Shown: piece by piece, positions 8,095-16,763 of the stretch
Numbering within the stretch: position 1 is the stretch's first letter
How the letters are laid out: the number at the start of each line of letters is the position of its first letter
NCBI GenBank assembly: GCA_015064385.1
Contig: SVSI01000011.1
Span: forward strand, 1 to 64,000
Length of the DNA: 64,000 bases
Direction: 5' to 3'
Source of the DNA: Oscillospiraceae bacterium
GTDB lineage: Bacteria; Bacillota; Clostridia; Oscillospirales; CAG-272
Program-made: the position numbers and the translations under genes
The notes under the pieces: generated by a model
What the model was told of the DNA's origin: nothing
Seen by the model: the letters and a program-made list of their open reading frames with translations, nothing else
The model's database searches: none

Positions 8095-8931
8095 ATGACG
8101 ACCAAAGAACTTGCACTTATTGCCGCAAAGGCAAGAAAACTGTGTGTGGAAGCCGTGTTCAACGCAGCATCCGGACATCCGGGAGGAGCGCTTTCTTCCG
8201 CTGACATTATGACTACGCTTTATTTTGAGAGGATGCGCGTCGATACGGAAAATCCGAGATGGGAGGACAGAGACCGTTTCGTTCTTTCCAAAGGACATTC
8301 CTCGCCCGGACTTTACGGTGTTCTCGCTCTGCGTGGATTTTTCCCCGAAGAGGATGTAAAGACCTTCAGAAAGATCGACAGCGATATGTCCGGACACGCA
8401 GAAATGCGTAAGATACGCGGTATAGATATGTCCACCGGCTCGCTCGGCCAGGGAATCTCTGCGGCAGTCGGAATGGCAATGGCGGGCAAGCTCGATAAAA
8501 AGGACTACCGAGTTTACGCACTCCTCGGCGACGGAGAGATCGAAGAGGGACAGGTATGGGAAGCAATGATGGCGGGCGCAAAGTACAAGCTCGATAACCT
8601 CTGTGCTTTCGTTGACGTGAACGGTCTCCAGATAGACGGTCCCACGTCGGTCGTTATGCCGTCCGAGCCCCTCGATATGAAATTCGAGGCGTTTGGCTGG
8701 AACGTTATCAAGATAGACGGTCATAATTTTGACGAGATAATCTCGGCGCTCGATGCGGCCGAAAATTGCAAGGGTAAGCCCACAATGATCCTTGCAAAGA
8801 CCACAAAGGGCAAGGGCGTATCATTTATGGAAAACAGCGTTGCATGGCACGGAAAAGCACCCAACGCCGAAGAATACGAGATAGCAGTCAAGGATCTTGA
8901 CAAGATCATTTCGGAACTGGAGGGAAAGTAA
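8095..8931 (+). CDS. tktA: Transketolase, N-terminal (TPP-binding) subunit
   Basis: The thiamine-diphosphate-binding half of a split transketolase of the non-oxidative pentose phosphate pathway. The 278 residues show NAASGHPGGALSSADIM, a DRFVLSKGHSSPGLYGVL segment, the TPP/Mg motif LLGDGEIEEGQVWEA and VDVNGLQIDG. I chose ATG 8095, with AAAGGA 9 bases upstream; homology starts there, and the open frame to 8026 upstream lies inside the leader. The C-terminal subunit begins one base after its stop. It heads a cluster of GH93-like genes, suggesting a link to pentose use. Confidence 0.95.
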   Translation: MTTKELALIAAKARKLCVEAVFNAASGHPGGALSSADIMTTLYFERMRVDTENPRWEDRDRFVLSKGHSSPGLYGVLALRGFFPEEDVKTFRKIDSDMSGHAEMRKIRGIDMSTGSLGQGISAAVGMAMAGKLDKKDYRVYALLGDGEIEEGQVWEAMMAGAKYKLDNLCAFVDVNGLQIDGPTSVVMPSEPLDMKFEAFGWNVIKIDGHNFDEIISALDAAENCKGKPTMILAKTTKGKGVSFMENSVAWHGKAPNAEEYEIAVKDLDKIISELEGK

Positions 8932-8932
8932 G

Positions 8933-9880
8933 ATGGCAGATAAGATAGCAACCAGAGAAGCGTACGGAAAGGCACTTGTTGCACTTGCCGAAAAATATCC
9001 CAATTTTCTCGTGCTTGACGCAGACCTTGCAGAAGCGACCAAGACGGTCGGCTTCTCGAAAGCGTATCCCGACAGATTTTTCGATATGGGTATCGCAGAA
9101 GCGAATATGATGGGCGTTTCCGCGGGACTTGCTACCTGCGGCAAAAAGGTATTTGCAAACTCTTTTGCAATGTTCGCAGCAGGAAGAGCTTTCGAGCAGG
9201 TAAGAAACTCGATAGCATATCCAAAGCTTAACGTAACGGTAGTCGGCTCTCACGGAGGACTCTCGGTCGGTGAGGACGGAGCTACTCACCAGTGCTGTGA
9301 GGATATAGCTCTTATGCGTACGCTCCCCGGAATGACGGTTATCGTACCCTGCGACGGTAACGAGATGACTCAGGCGGTAGAGGCGATCCTTAACCACGAC
9401 GGTCCGGTATATCTGCGTCTCGGTCGTCTTGCAATAGACGTAGTTACGGATAGTGTTGATGGTTATAAATTTGAAATAGGCAAGGGCGCACAGCTCAGAG
9501 ACGGAAGCGACGTTACCGTAGTTGCAACCGGTATGATGGTGCAAATGGCTATTGAGGCGGCGGAAAAGCTCGCAAAAGAGAATATTTCCGTTCGCGTAAT
9601 AGATATGCACACGATAAAGCCGCTTGATACCGAGATACTTCTCAAGGCGGCAAAGGAGACGGGCGCTATCGTCACCACCGAGGAGCATACGGTAGTAGGC
9701 GGACTCGGAGCGGCAGTTTGCGAATATATTTCGGGTGCTTGCCCCGTACCCGTTATCCGTCACGGCGTAAACGACGAGTTCGGACGCTCGGGTAAGGCAC
9801 AGCTCGTTCTTGAAAAGTACGGTCTGACCGCCGATGCGATCGCTGAAAACTGCAGAAAAGCAGTTGCAATGAAAAAATAA
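8933..9880 (+). CDS. tktB: Transketolase, C-terminal (pyrimidine-binding) subunit
   Basis: Second half of the split transketolase (315 residues), completing the active site with the N-terminal subunit. Visible: DADLAEATKT, the catalytic-region MGIAEANMMGVSAGLA (the Glu activates TPP), FAMFAAGRAFEQVRNS, GSHGGLSVGEDGATHQ and the C-terminal domain with EEHTVVGGLGAAVCEY. ATG 8933 is chosen because family homology starts at MADKIATREAYGKAL and the RBS GAGGGAAAG is in the end of the upstream gene. Translational coupling is likely. Confidence 0.95.
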   Translation: MADKIATREAYGKALVALAEKYPNFLVLDADLAEATKTVGFSKAYPDRFFDMGIAEANMMGVSAGLATCGKKVFANSFAMFAAGRAFEQVRNSIAYPKLNVTVVGSHGGLSVGEDGATHQCCEDIALMRTLPGMTVIVPCDGNEMTQAVEAILNHDGPVYLRLGRLAIDVVTDSVDGYKFEIGKGAQLRDGSDVTVVATGMMVQMAIEAAEKLAKENISVRVIDMHTIKPLDTEILLKAAKETGAIVTTEEHTVVGGLGAAVCEYISGACPVPVIRHGVNDEFGRSGKAQLVLEKYGLTADAIAENCRKAVAMKK

Positions 9881-9922
9881 ATACTCTTTGTTCGAATTTG
9901 TGTTTTTGTGGAGGACTTTATT

Positions 9923-11083
9923 ATGAAAAAGTTTGAAAACGGCGAAATCACTCTTACAAACGGAACGAAGCTCGTTATAGAGACGAAATCTCTCGTCGGA
10001 CGTCCCGACGTCCCCAACACCCCGCTTTGCTTTTCCTATCCTACGATGGTTAAGCTTGCTCACAACGGTGAAAATAACGGAAAGCTTATAGCCGCTCACG
10101 CAACACTTTTCGGAACGCGCGATGATAACGGTTATAAAATTTACGAGAGTAACGATGACGGAGATACTTGGAATCGTATCTCAAACGCTATTGACGATTT
10201 TACTCCCGGCGTATATGACAATATCCTTCAGCCCTGTCTTTTCGAGCTTCCCAAGGAAATGGGAGGTTTCAAGGAGGGAACGCTTTTCCTCGGCGGTTGC
10301 TCGCGTGGAAAATTTCCCGACGGCAGCGGAATGTCGGCAGTTACCCTATATTACAGTGAAGACGTAGGACTTACTTGGAAAGCGTACCACGTTCTCGCAA
10401 TGGGCGGAACTGCCCAGGCAAAGGAGGGCGTATGGGAACCCTTCTTTTATTATGACGACGAAACGGGACGTGTGTTCTGCTTCTACTCGGATGAGACCGA
10501 TCCTAAATACAATCAGGTGCTCGGCTTCAAATACACTACCGATATGAAGAATTGGAGCGAGATAAAGTACGCCGTAGCTAACGAGCAACCTGAGCTCAGA
10601 CCGGGTATGATTGCTATTTCAAAGATGAATAACGGTGAGTACCTTATGACCTTTGAGATGGTCGGCTTGAAGGGAAACCCGATATATTATAAGAAAACGA
10701 GAAAGATCGACGATTGGGGAGATCTCGCAGACTACGGAAAGCTTATCATAACAGACGACGGAAAATCGCTCGGAAGCGCGCCGTGGAACGCTTGGACACC
10801 TGCCGGCGGTGAAAAAGGAATAGTATTTATGGGTGCAAACCATAAGGTAACCGGTCCGTCAGTATTCGGAACGGGGACTGACCTTTTCCTCAGCTTGGAT
10901 TACGGCGAGAGCTGGACGGCTATTGAAAATCCGATTCCGTTTGCTCCTACTAAATGCGGAAAGACGTCGTACAGCCCATATATCGGCTTTTCCGAGGATG
11001 GTAGAACGATGTACTATCTGAGTGGCTCCGATTACGGCGAGTGTAATCAGATGATGTTCGCACGTGTGAAAATCGTTGATTAA
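9923..11083 (+). CDS. Cytoplasmic sialidase-fold glycosidase, GH93-like (putative exo-arabinanase)
   Basis: A 386-residue beta-propeller protein with no signal peptide. Asp-box repeats are seen: SNDDGDTW, YSEDVGLTW, SLDYGESW. Catalogues would call it BNR/sialidase family, but the sialidase RIP arginine motif is absent. Instead it has GVWEPFFYYDDETGRV...FYSDE and RPGMIAISKMNNGEYLMTFE. I recognise these as the pattern of GH93 exo-1,5-alpha-arabinanases, with candidate catalytic Glu172 and Glu245. ATG 9923 follows GGAGG by 9 bases; the ATG at 9908 overlaps that RBS. It follows tktB by 42 bases and precedes a lipoprotein paralogue. Family call is inference; a sialidase-like enzyme of other specificity is possible. 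Confidence 0.65.
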   Translation: MKKFENGEITLTNGTKLVIETKSLVGRPDVPNTPLCFSYPTMVKLAHNGENNGKLIAAHATLFGTRDDNGYKIYESNDDGDTWNRISNAIDDFTPGVYDNILQPCLFELPKEMGGFKEGTLFLGGCSRGKFPDGSGMSAVTLYYSEDVGLTWKAYHVLAMGGTAQAKEGVWEPFFYYDDETGRVFCFYSDETDPKYNQVLGFKYTTDMKNWSEIKYAVANEQPELRPGMIAISKMNNGEYLMTFEMVGLKGNPIYYKKTRKIDDWGDLADYGKLIITDDGKSLGSAPWNAWTPAGGEKGIVFMGANHKVTGPSVFGTGTDLFLSLDYGESWTAIENPIPFAPTKCGKTSYSPYIGFSEDGRTMYYLSGSDYGECNQMMFARVKIVD

Positions 11084-11104
11084 ATATAAAATAAGGAGAA
11101 AAAT

Positions 11105-12760
11105 ATGAAAAAAATATTCTCAATGCTTCTCATATCTGCGCTGATGATCTCCGCGCTTGCGGTATTTTCGGCGTGTAGGGACGACTCGGAGGATGAGCCG
11201 GAAAAGGCAAGCAAAATTGACGTTAGCTCTTATACGCTCGTTCGCGGAGACGACGTAGGAGATGAGCTTGTCAAATATTCACTGTTGCTCAGAGATCTTA
11301 TAAATAAGCACACGGGCGCGGACGTTAATCTTAAGGGTGATTTTGCCGAGCCGAGCGAAAAGGAGATACTTATCGGCGAGACCGAAAGAGCAGAAAGCAA
11401 AACGGTTTACGCAATTCTCGAAAAAGCACCGAAAAACGCCTACGTTATCAAGGCGATCGGAAATAAAATAGTTATCGCGGGTAAGACCGAGGATGCAACG
11501 ATCCGCGCAATGAAACGCTTCCTTGAAAATAACGTCAAGAGCGCAGAGGGTACCGTTCTTAATATGGACACCGCTTACGAGGAAAAGGGAACCGTAGATC
11601 TCTCTTCCGTACTTTTTGATAATTTTGCGGAAATGATACCCGAGGTAACTCTCGATATGGCTGTCCCCAATAATATCTCTACAGGATATTCATATGAAAC
11701 TATGATACAGCTCGCCCATAACGGCGACAAAAACGGAATGCTTATCGCCTCGCACGCATCTCTTTACGGATACGATGACGGATACAAGATGTATCGCAGC
11801 TACGATAACGGAGATACGTGGGAGATGTATGCAACCGCACTTGATACCATAACTGAAAACCTCAGTGACTGCTATATGCAACCCTGCCTCTTCGAGCTTC
11901 CCGCAAATATGGGAAATTTCAAGGAGGGAACGCTTTTTCTCGGCGGATGCACCAGATCTGAAAAGGGCGAAAAAAGTAACATAATCCTTTATTACAGTAC
12001 CGACCTTGGAGAAAGCTGGACGTCATACGTAAATCTCGCGATAGGCGGAAGAGCAGACGATCGTCTCGGTGTATGGGAGCCCTATATAATATACGAGGAG
12101 GAGACGGGAAGGGTTTACTGCTTCTACTCGGACGAGACCTATCCCAAAAACGGCGAAAAAGCGCAGAAGCTCGTTTACAAATATACTACCGATATGGTAA
12201 ACTGGAGCGAGCTTAAAACCGCAGTTTCCTGCGAAAAGAAAGACTGCCGTCCCGGAATGGTATCTATCGCAAAGCTCGGCAACGGCGAGTACTATATGAC
12301 CTTTGAGATGATCGGTAACGAGAAAAGATCTCCCGCTTACGCAAAGAAAACGAGAAATCTTGACGACTGGGGCGATCCCGCAGACTGCGGAAAGCTGATA
12401 ATCACCTCAGACGGTAAGTCGATCGGAAGCGCGCCTTGGTGTGCGTGGACCCCGAAGGGCGGAGACTGCGGAATGATTCTCGTAGTTGCTCGTTGGATGT
12501 CAAGCGGCACGCCCATTTACGACGAGGGCTATAACGGCACCGGCTCGGATATGCTCGTAAGCTTCGACTATGGCGAGACCTTTGTGGCGATCAAGAATCC
12601 TATTCAGTATAATCAGATAGATAATGAAGATAAAGCAAAGTGCGGATACAGCCCCTTTATAGGATTTTCTGAGGATGGCGGCACGCTTTACTATTTCAAT
12701 AGCGTTCCTTTCAAGAACGATAACACTAAGGTACGCTTCAAGAGAATGAGGGTCTGGTAA
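11105..12760 (+). CDS. GH93-like lipoprotein with N-terminal GH67N-like domain
   Basis: A surface lipoprotein of 551 residues: lipobox with Cys24 (AVFSAC), an acidic linker, then residues ~40-155 resembling the N-terminal module of alpha-glucuronidases and hexosaminidases (EILIGETERAESKTV, AYVIKAIGNKIVIAGK, TIRAMKRFLEN). The beta-propeller follows, closely like the gene upstream: SYDNGDTW, GVWEPYIIYEEETGRV, RPGMVSIAKLGNGEYYMTFE, SFDYGETF. Both candidate catalytic Glu residues are kept. RBS AAGGAG. It is 21 bases after the cytoplasmic paralogue. Likely acts on arabinan or a similar glycan outside the cell; substrate not proven. Confidence 0.65.
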   Translation: MKKIFSMLLISALMISALAVFSACRDDSEDEPEKASKIDVSSYTLVRGDDVGDELVKYSLLLRDLINKHTGADVNLKGDFAEPSEKEILIGETERAESKTVYAILEKAPKNAYVIKAIGNKIVIAGKTEDATIRAMKRFLENNVKSAEGTVLNMDTAYEEKGTVDLSSVLFDNFAEMIPEVTLDMAVPNNISTGYSYETMIQLAHNGDKNGMLIASHASLYGYDDGYKMYRSYDNGDTWEMYATALDTITENLSDCYMQPCLFELPANMGNFKEGTLFLGGCTRSEKGEKSNIILYYSTDLGESWTSYVNLAIGGRADDRLGVWEPYIIYEEETGRVYCFYSDETYPKNGEKAQKLVYKYTTDMVNWSELKTAVSCEKKDCRPGMVSIAKLGNGEYYMTFEMIGNEKRSPAYAKKTRNLDDWGDPADCGKLIITSDGKSIGSAPWCAWTPKGGDCGMILVVARWMSSGTPIYDEGYNGTGSDMLVSFDYGETFVAIKNPIQYNQIDNEDKAKCGYSPFIGFSEDGGTLYYFNSVPFKNDNTKVRFKRMRVW

Positions 12761-12876
12761 AATATCTTAATATTTTGATATTTTATCTGTATATTCTTCA
12801 TTTGCTTCTTTTTAAGAATGGTGTAAAATGCAATTGATATACATTTGAAACAAACTAAAAAGGAAGAAATTAAGCT
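12761..12876 (+). promoter_or_regulatory. Intergenic gap between the two GH93-like pairs
   Basis: AAAATATC (12761-12768) pairs with GATATTTT at ~12778-12785, followed by an AT-rich stretch; this may be a weak terminator. TTGCTT near 12803 and TAAAAT 16 bases on could be a weak promoter for the second pair. RBS AAAGGAAG precedes ATG 12877. No coding sequence seen. Confidence 0.35.
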
Positions 12877-14058
12877 ATGAAAAAATTTGTAAACGGTTCT
12901 ATTGTACTTGATAACGGCACTACTCTTACTATCGAGAAAAAGCTGATTCTTGCCGCGCCCGGAAGCAGTGATTCTAAGTGGACTTATTCGTATCCCACTA
13001 TGGTGCGCCTTGCCCATAACGGAGAAAACAACGGCACTCTCGTTGCCGCTCACGCAACTCTTTACGGACCGTGTAACGATAACGGATATAAGGTGTATAA
13101 AAGCTACGACGACGGCGATAGCTGGACCTTCGTTTCAAAGGCGGTAGATAATTATACAGAGTATGCGCACGAAAGCATTCTTCAGCCGTGTCTTTTTGAG
13201 TTACCTAAGGATATGGGAGATTTCAAAGAGGGAACGCTTTTTATGGGCGGTTGCTCGAGAGGAAATTTCCCCGATAAAAGCCCGATGACCGCAATGGCGC
13301 TCTATTATAGTACAGATCTCGGAGAAAGCTGGACTGCATACCACACTCTCGCAGTAGGCGGAGGCGCCAACGAATGCGAGGGCGTATGGGAGCCCTTCTT
13401 TATATACGAGGAGGAGTCGGGAAGAGTTTACTGCTTCTATTCGGACGAAACGAACGCCTCGGGCACGAAAAACGGACCGAAAGCGCAGGAGCTCGTCTAT
13501 AAATACACTACCGATATGAAAAATTGGAGCGATGTTCAGGTCGCTATGAGCTGTACCGACAAGGAAAATATGCGTCCGGGAATGATAGCAATTTCTAAAA
13601 CTCCGGTGGGATATATTATGACCTACGAGCTTGTCGGTCTTTCGGGTAGCCCTACTTACTGTAAAATAGTAGATAAACTTGATGATTGGGGCGATATTGC
13701 TGATGTCGGTTTTCCGATAGTTGCCGATAATAACAAAACAATGGGAACTGCTCCATGGTCGGCTTGGACGCCGGCTGGCGGAGAAAACGGAATTTTTTTC
13801 TCAGTTGCAAACCATATGATAGAGTGTGAGGCAATTGACGGTACGGGCACAGATATGTTTGTCAGCTTGGATTACGGAAAGACTAACATTGCTATTGAAA
13901 ATCCCAGTACATTCGTTCAGAATCGAAAAAATAAGCTCTCGTACAGTTCATACTTGGGTTTTTCCGAGGATGGATATACCATGTACTATATGAACAGTAT
14001 TAACCTTGGTCCTGATAATACTCAGATAGAATTTGTGAGAATAAAGATCGCTGACTGA
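12877..14058 (+). CDS. Cytoplasmic GH93-like sialidase-fold glycosidase, second copy
   Basis: A 393-residue paralogue of the 9923 gene product, without signal peptide. Same order of motifs: TYSYPTMVRLAHNGENNG near the start, SYDDGDSW, YSTDLGESW, GVWEPFFIYEEESGRV, RPGMIAISKTPVGYIMTYE, SLDYGKT. Both candidate catalytic glutamates are present. An insertion (NASGTKNGPKAQ) after the FYSDE motif makes this loop longer than in the first copy. It is followed 76 bases later by a lipoprotein paralogue, repeating the cytoplasmic-then-lipoprotein arrangement, so the four genes probably arose by duplication of a pair. Confidence 0.65.
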   Translation: MKKFVNGSIVLDNGTTLTIEKKLILAAPGSSDSKWTYSYPTMVRLAHNGENNGTLVAAHATLYGPCNDNGYKVYKSYDDGDSWTFVSKAVDNYTEYAHESILQPCLFELPKDMGDFKEGTLFMGGCSRGNFPDKSPMTAMALYYSTDLGESWTAYHTLAVGGGANECEGVWEPFFIYEEESGRVYCFYSDETNASGTKNGPKAQELVYKYTTDMKNWSDVQVAMSCTDKENMRPGMIAISKTPVGYIMTYELVGLSGSPTYCKIVDKLDDWGDIADVGFPIVADNNKTMGTAPWSAWTPAGGENGIFFSVANHMIECEAIDGTGTDMFVSLDYGKTNIAIENPSTFVQNRKNKLSYSSYLGFSEDGYTMYYMNSINLGPDNTQIEFVRIKIAD

Positions 14059-14134
14059 AATTTAATACGTAACACAAAGGTATTTAGGTATCACAAAGAA
14101 GATGCCTACAAATAAATAAAAAAAGGGGAAAACT

Positions 14135-15886
14135 ATGAAAAAACTCAAAACACTCTTAAGCATTCTGCTTCTTCTTTCTCTTGCGCTCGGTATGTTTGCC
14201 GCGTGCAAAGATGATGATGCGGACCAGAAGCCCGAAGCACCGCAGGTGACCGATATTTCACAGTACAGTATCGTTCGTCCCGAAGATGCCGATGAAGAGC
14301 TTATCAAGTTCGTTACTCTCTTCAAGCAGGAAATGCTTCGCTATACCAAGACAAATCTTCCCGTACGTTCAGACGATATTCCCGTAGCGGAAGGTGCCAA
14401 GGAGATACTTATAGGCGAGACTAACCGCCCTGAAAGTGCGGCAGCAAAAAGTGCTCTTGCCAAAGCTCCCGATAACGCCTTTACCGTAAGAGCGACTGAG
14501 AACAGTATAGTTATCGCCGCCAAGAGTGACGCGGGACTCATTCGTGCAATGAAGTATTTTTATATGACCTATGGCGCTGAATGTGACGTTGATGCTTCGC
14601 TCGCGCTCCTTCCCGGTCACGTTCACAACGGAACGGTAGATCTTGATTCTCTGATTCTGGATAATTATACAGAGATCATTGATAAAGTCACCTCGACCAT
14701 CGCTATATGTGGTAGAGATTTCGACACTACCTGTGGATATGAGACGCTTATTCAGTTAAATCATAACGGAGAAAACAACGGAACGCTCTTTGCTTCGTAT
14801 GCTGATTACAGCGGTTATGGATATAGAATATTCAAGAGTACTGACGAAGGTAAGACCTGGAAGCATATTTCAACTGCCATAGATACTTTTAACGATAGCA
14901 TGACCGATAGAGACAACCCTACGAAACACAAGGCGGATAACGTTTGCCTCCAGCCCTGTCTCTATGAGCTTCCTTGCGATATGGGAGACTTTAAGGAAGG
15001 AACTCTCTTCCTCGGCGCTTGTTCCAAAGGAACGGGTTATTACAATAAGATGGAGACCTATACGTCCAGTATGACTCTTTATTACAGCACCGACCTCGGA
15101 GTTACCTGGAAATCCTATTGTAACGTTGACCTTGCAGGTAACGCTGACGCCAAAAACGGCGTATGGGAACCCTTCTTCATTTACGACGAAGCTACCGGAC
15201 GCGTTTACTGCTACTACTCGGATGAGAGTGATGAGGAAGGCAAGAAGAACGGCTCCGGAGCGCAGCGTCTTGTGTTCAAATACTCCACCGATATGAAGAC
15301 GTGGGTAGGACAGGACGGAAAGACCGGTGTTACCGACACACCCTTTTATGCCATAGATGCATCAAACAGTGATGCCTACAATTTCCGTCCCGGAATGATC
15401 TCGATAGCAAAGATGGGTAACGGCGAATATTTTATGACTTATGAGATGTGCGGAATATCGGGATGTCCGATATACTATAAGAAGACTACCGACCTCGCTA
15501 ATTGGCCCAACGTCAGCGATTACGGTAAGCCGGTAAAGACCGCAGACGGATACACCTTCGGAAGCGCACCCTGGTGTGCATGGACTCCCGCAGGCGGAGA
15601 GTGCGGAACTCTCGTTGTCGTAGCGCACCACAATCAGGACAAATGGCCCATCACCCTCGACCAGTATGGTAAAGTCAAGGGAACCGATATGCTTCTCTCG
15701 TTTGACTACGGTGAGACCTTCGTTGCTATTAAAAATCCCATTCCGTACTATACCTTTGAAAAGACCTCTTACTCTCCGTTCGTCGGCTTCTCCGAAGACG
15801 GACACACCTTCTTCTATCTCAACAATCCTCCGGACGATAAGCAGTCCTATCAGAAGGTAATATTCAAGAGTATGAAGATCTGGTAA
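14135..15886 (+). CDS. GH93-like lipoprotein with N-terminal GH67N-like domain, second copy
   Basis: 583 residues; lipobox FAAC with Cys24. The N-terminal module (EILIGETNRPESAAA, AFTVRATENSIVIAAK, LIRAMKYF) matches that of the 11105 product. The propeller has STDEGKTW, YSTDLGVTW, GVWEPFFIYDEATGRV, RPGMISIAKMGNGEYFMTYE and SFDYGETF. An insertion of about 20 residues between the two glutamate motifs (around GQDGKTGVTDTPFYAID) is shared with the 44597 product, so these two are the closer relatives. Ends with a strong terminator. Role as for the first lipoprotein. Confidence 0.65.
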   Translation: MKKLKTLLSILLLLSLALGMFAACKDDDADQKPEAPQVTDISQYSIVRPEDADEELIKFVTLFKQEMLRYTKTNLPVRSDDIPVAEGAKEILIGETNRPESAAAKSALAKAPDNAFTVRATENSIVIAAKSDAGLIRAMKYFYMTYGAECDVDASLALLPGHVHNGTVDLDSLILDNYTEIIDKVTSTIAICGRDFDTTCGYETLIQLNHNGENNGTLFASYADYSGYGYRIFKSTDEGKTWKHISTAIDTFNDSMTDRDNPTKHKADNVCLQPCLYELPCDMGDFKEGTLFLGACSKGTGYYNKMETYTSSMTLYYSTDLGVTWKSYCNVDLAGNADAKNGVWEPFFIYDEATGRVYCYYSDESDEEGKKNGSGAQRLVFKYSTDMKTWVGQDGKTGVTDTPFYAIDASNSDAYNFRPGMISIAKMGNGEYFMTYEMCGISGCPIYYKKTTDLANWPNVSDYGKPVKTADGYTFGSAPWCAWTPAGGECGTLVVVAHHNQDKWPITLDQYGKVKGTDMLLSFDYGETFVAIKNPIPYYTFEKTSYSPFVGFSEDGHTFFYLNNPPDDKQSYQKVIFKSMKIW

Positions 15887-15895
15887 GATACTAAT

Positions 15896-15931
15896 AAAAA
15901 AACACCGAAACGAAAGGTTTCGGTGTTTTTT
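15896..15931. terminator. Bidirectional terminator
   Basis: ACACCGAAA, 7-base loop, TTTCGGTGT, with A-run and T-run flanks, between the GH93-like lipoprotein and the minus-strand iorAB operon. Confidence 0.92.
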
Positions 15932-15936
15932 ATTAT

Positions 15937-16164
15937 TTAGTGGTGATAATCTCGCATCTTGTACGAGTATTTTCTAAATTTCAGCATATAAGAGCGGTAC
16001 TGTTTTTCGGATAACTTGCCTTCGCTGTAAAGCTCCTGAGTGCGCTGCTCGAGCTTTTTTCGGCAGTCGTGTGCAAGATCCTTGTAGTTGTTCATAAGAT
16101 ACTGCTCGATGTCTTCGATAATGGAATCAAGCTCTTTTACGGCCTTTGATCTGAAAAAACACAT
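15937..16164 (-). CDS. Small hypothetical protein coupled to iorB
   Basis: 75 residues, charged and mainly alpha-helical: an acidic N-terminal helix (ELDSIIEDIEQYLMNN) and a basic, Tyr-rich C-terminus ending YKMRDYHH. No membrane segment or Cys motif. It starts 3 bases after the iorB stop with no clear RBS, so translation probably depends on iorB. I do not recognise the family. Position at the end of iorAB suggests a link to that enzyme or only shared transcription. Confidence 0.6.
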   Translation of the reverse strand: MCFFRSKAVKELDSIIEDIEQYLMNNYKDLAHDCRKKLEQRTQELYSEGKLSEKQYRSYMLKFRKYSYKMRDYHH

Positions 16165-16167
16165 ATC

Positions 16168-16740
16168 TTAAGCGTTGTATCCGAGTGCAAACGCCTTTTT
16201 GTTCATCTCTACGAACTTTGGAGCAACCGTGTTCTCGATAGCATTTATCCACTTTTCGTAAGGAATGTCAAAATATTTTGCAAGGCGTCCCATAAGAACG
16301 ATGTTGACAGCTTTGGATGAGCCCGCCTCGCTTGCAAGTGCGAGCGCATCGAGACGGTCGCAGTCAATACCGAGCGAGTCGAGAGTGTCAAGAGCATCGT
16401 GCGGATACTCCGCAGCACCCGTAATAACGGGCATCGGATCTATTTCCTGGGTGTTTACTATTATCTTTCCGCCGTCCTTTAAGTATGCTGCCCATCTTGC
16501 CGCCTCTATCTTTTCAAAGGAAACGATAAAGTCTGCTTCTTTTTCGCAGATGATGGGAGAATATACCTTTTCACCGAACTTGACGTAGGTAATAACGCTT
16601 CCGCCTCTCTGGCTCATTCCGTGGACCTCGGATACCTTTACGTCATATCCTTCGTCAACCAGAAGACGTCCGAGAAGCTTGCTTGCGAGCAGCGATCCCT
16701 GACCGCCAACGCCCGAAATTATAATATTTTTAGTGTTCAT
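16168..16740 (-). CDS. iorB: Indolepyruvate:ferredoxin oxidoreductase beta subunit
   Basis: The gamma-type domain (190 residues) of 2-oxoacid:ferredoxin oxidoreductases: begins MNTKNIIISGVGGQGSLLASKLLG and has EVHGMSQRGGSVITYVKFG, both signatures of IorB. With IorA it converts aryl-pyruvates from aromatic amino acids to aryl-acetyl-CoA with reduction of ferredoxin in the cytoplasm. RBS AAAGGA before ATG 16740. It follows iorA by 23 bases in the same operon. Confidence 0.95.
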   Translation of the reverse strand: MNTKNIIISGVGGQGSLLASKLLGRLLVDEGYDVKVSEVHGMSQRGGSVITYVKFGEKVYSPIICEKEADFIVSFEKIEAARWAAYLKDGGKIIVNTQEIDPMPVITGAAEYPHDALDTLDSLGIDCDRLDALALASEAGSSKAVNIVLMGRLAKYFDIPYEKWINAIENTVAPKFVEMNKKAFALGYNA

Positions 16741-16763
16741 AATGATAATTCCTTTCTGTACGG

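Noticed and set aside
8906-10099. 397-codon minus-strand open frame opposite tktB and the first GH93-like gene
   Set aside because: Spans two clear plus-strand genes and their intergenic RBS; shadow frame.
14059-14134. Terminator between the second cytoplasmic and lipoprotein GH93-like genes
   Set aside because: TAGGTATC/GATGCCTA can pair but there is no T-run; read-through to the next gene is more likely.
9923-15886. True sialidases acting on sialic acid
   Set aside because: Asp boxes are present, but the RIP arginine motif is absent and there are no sialic acid catabolic genes (nanA, nanE, nanK) in the window.
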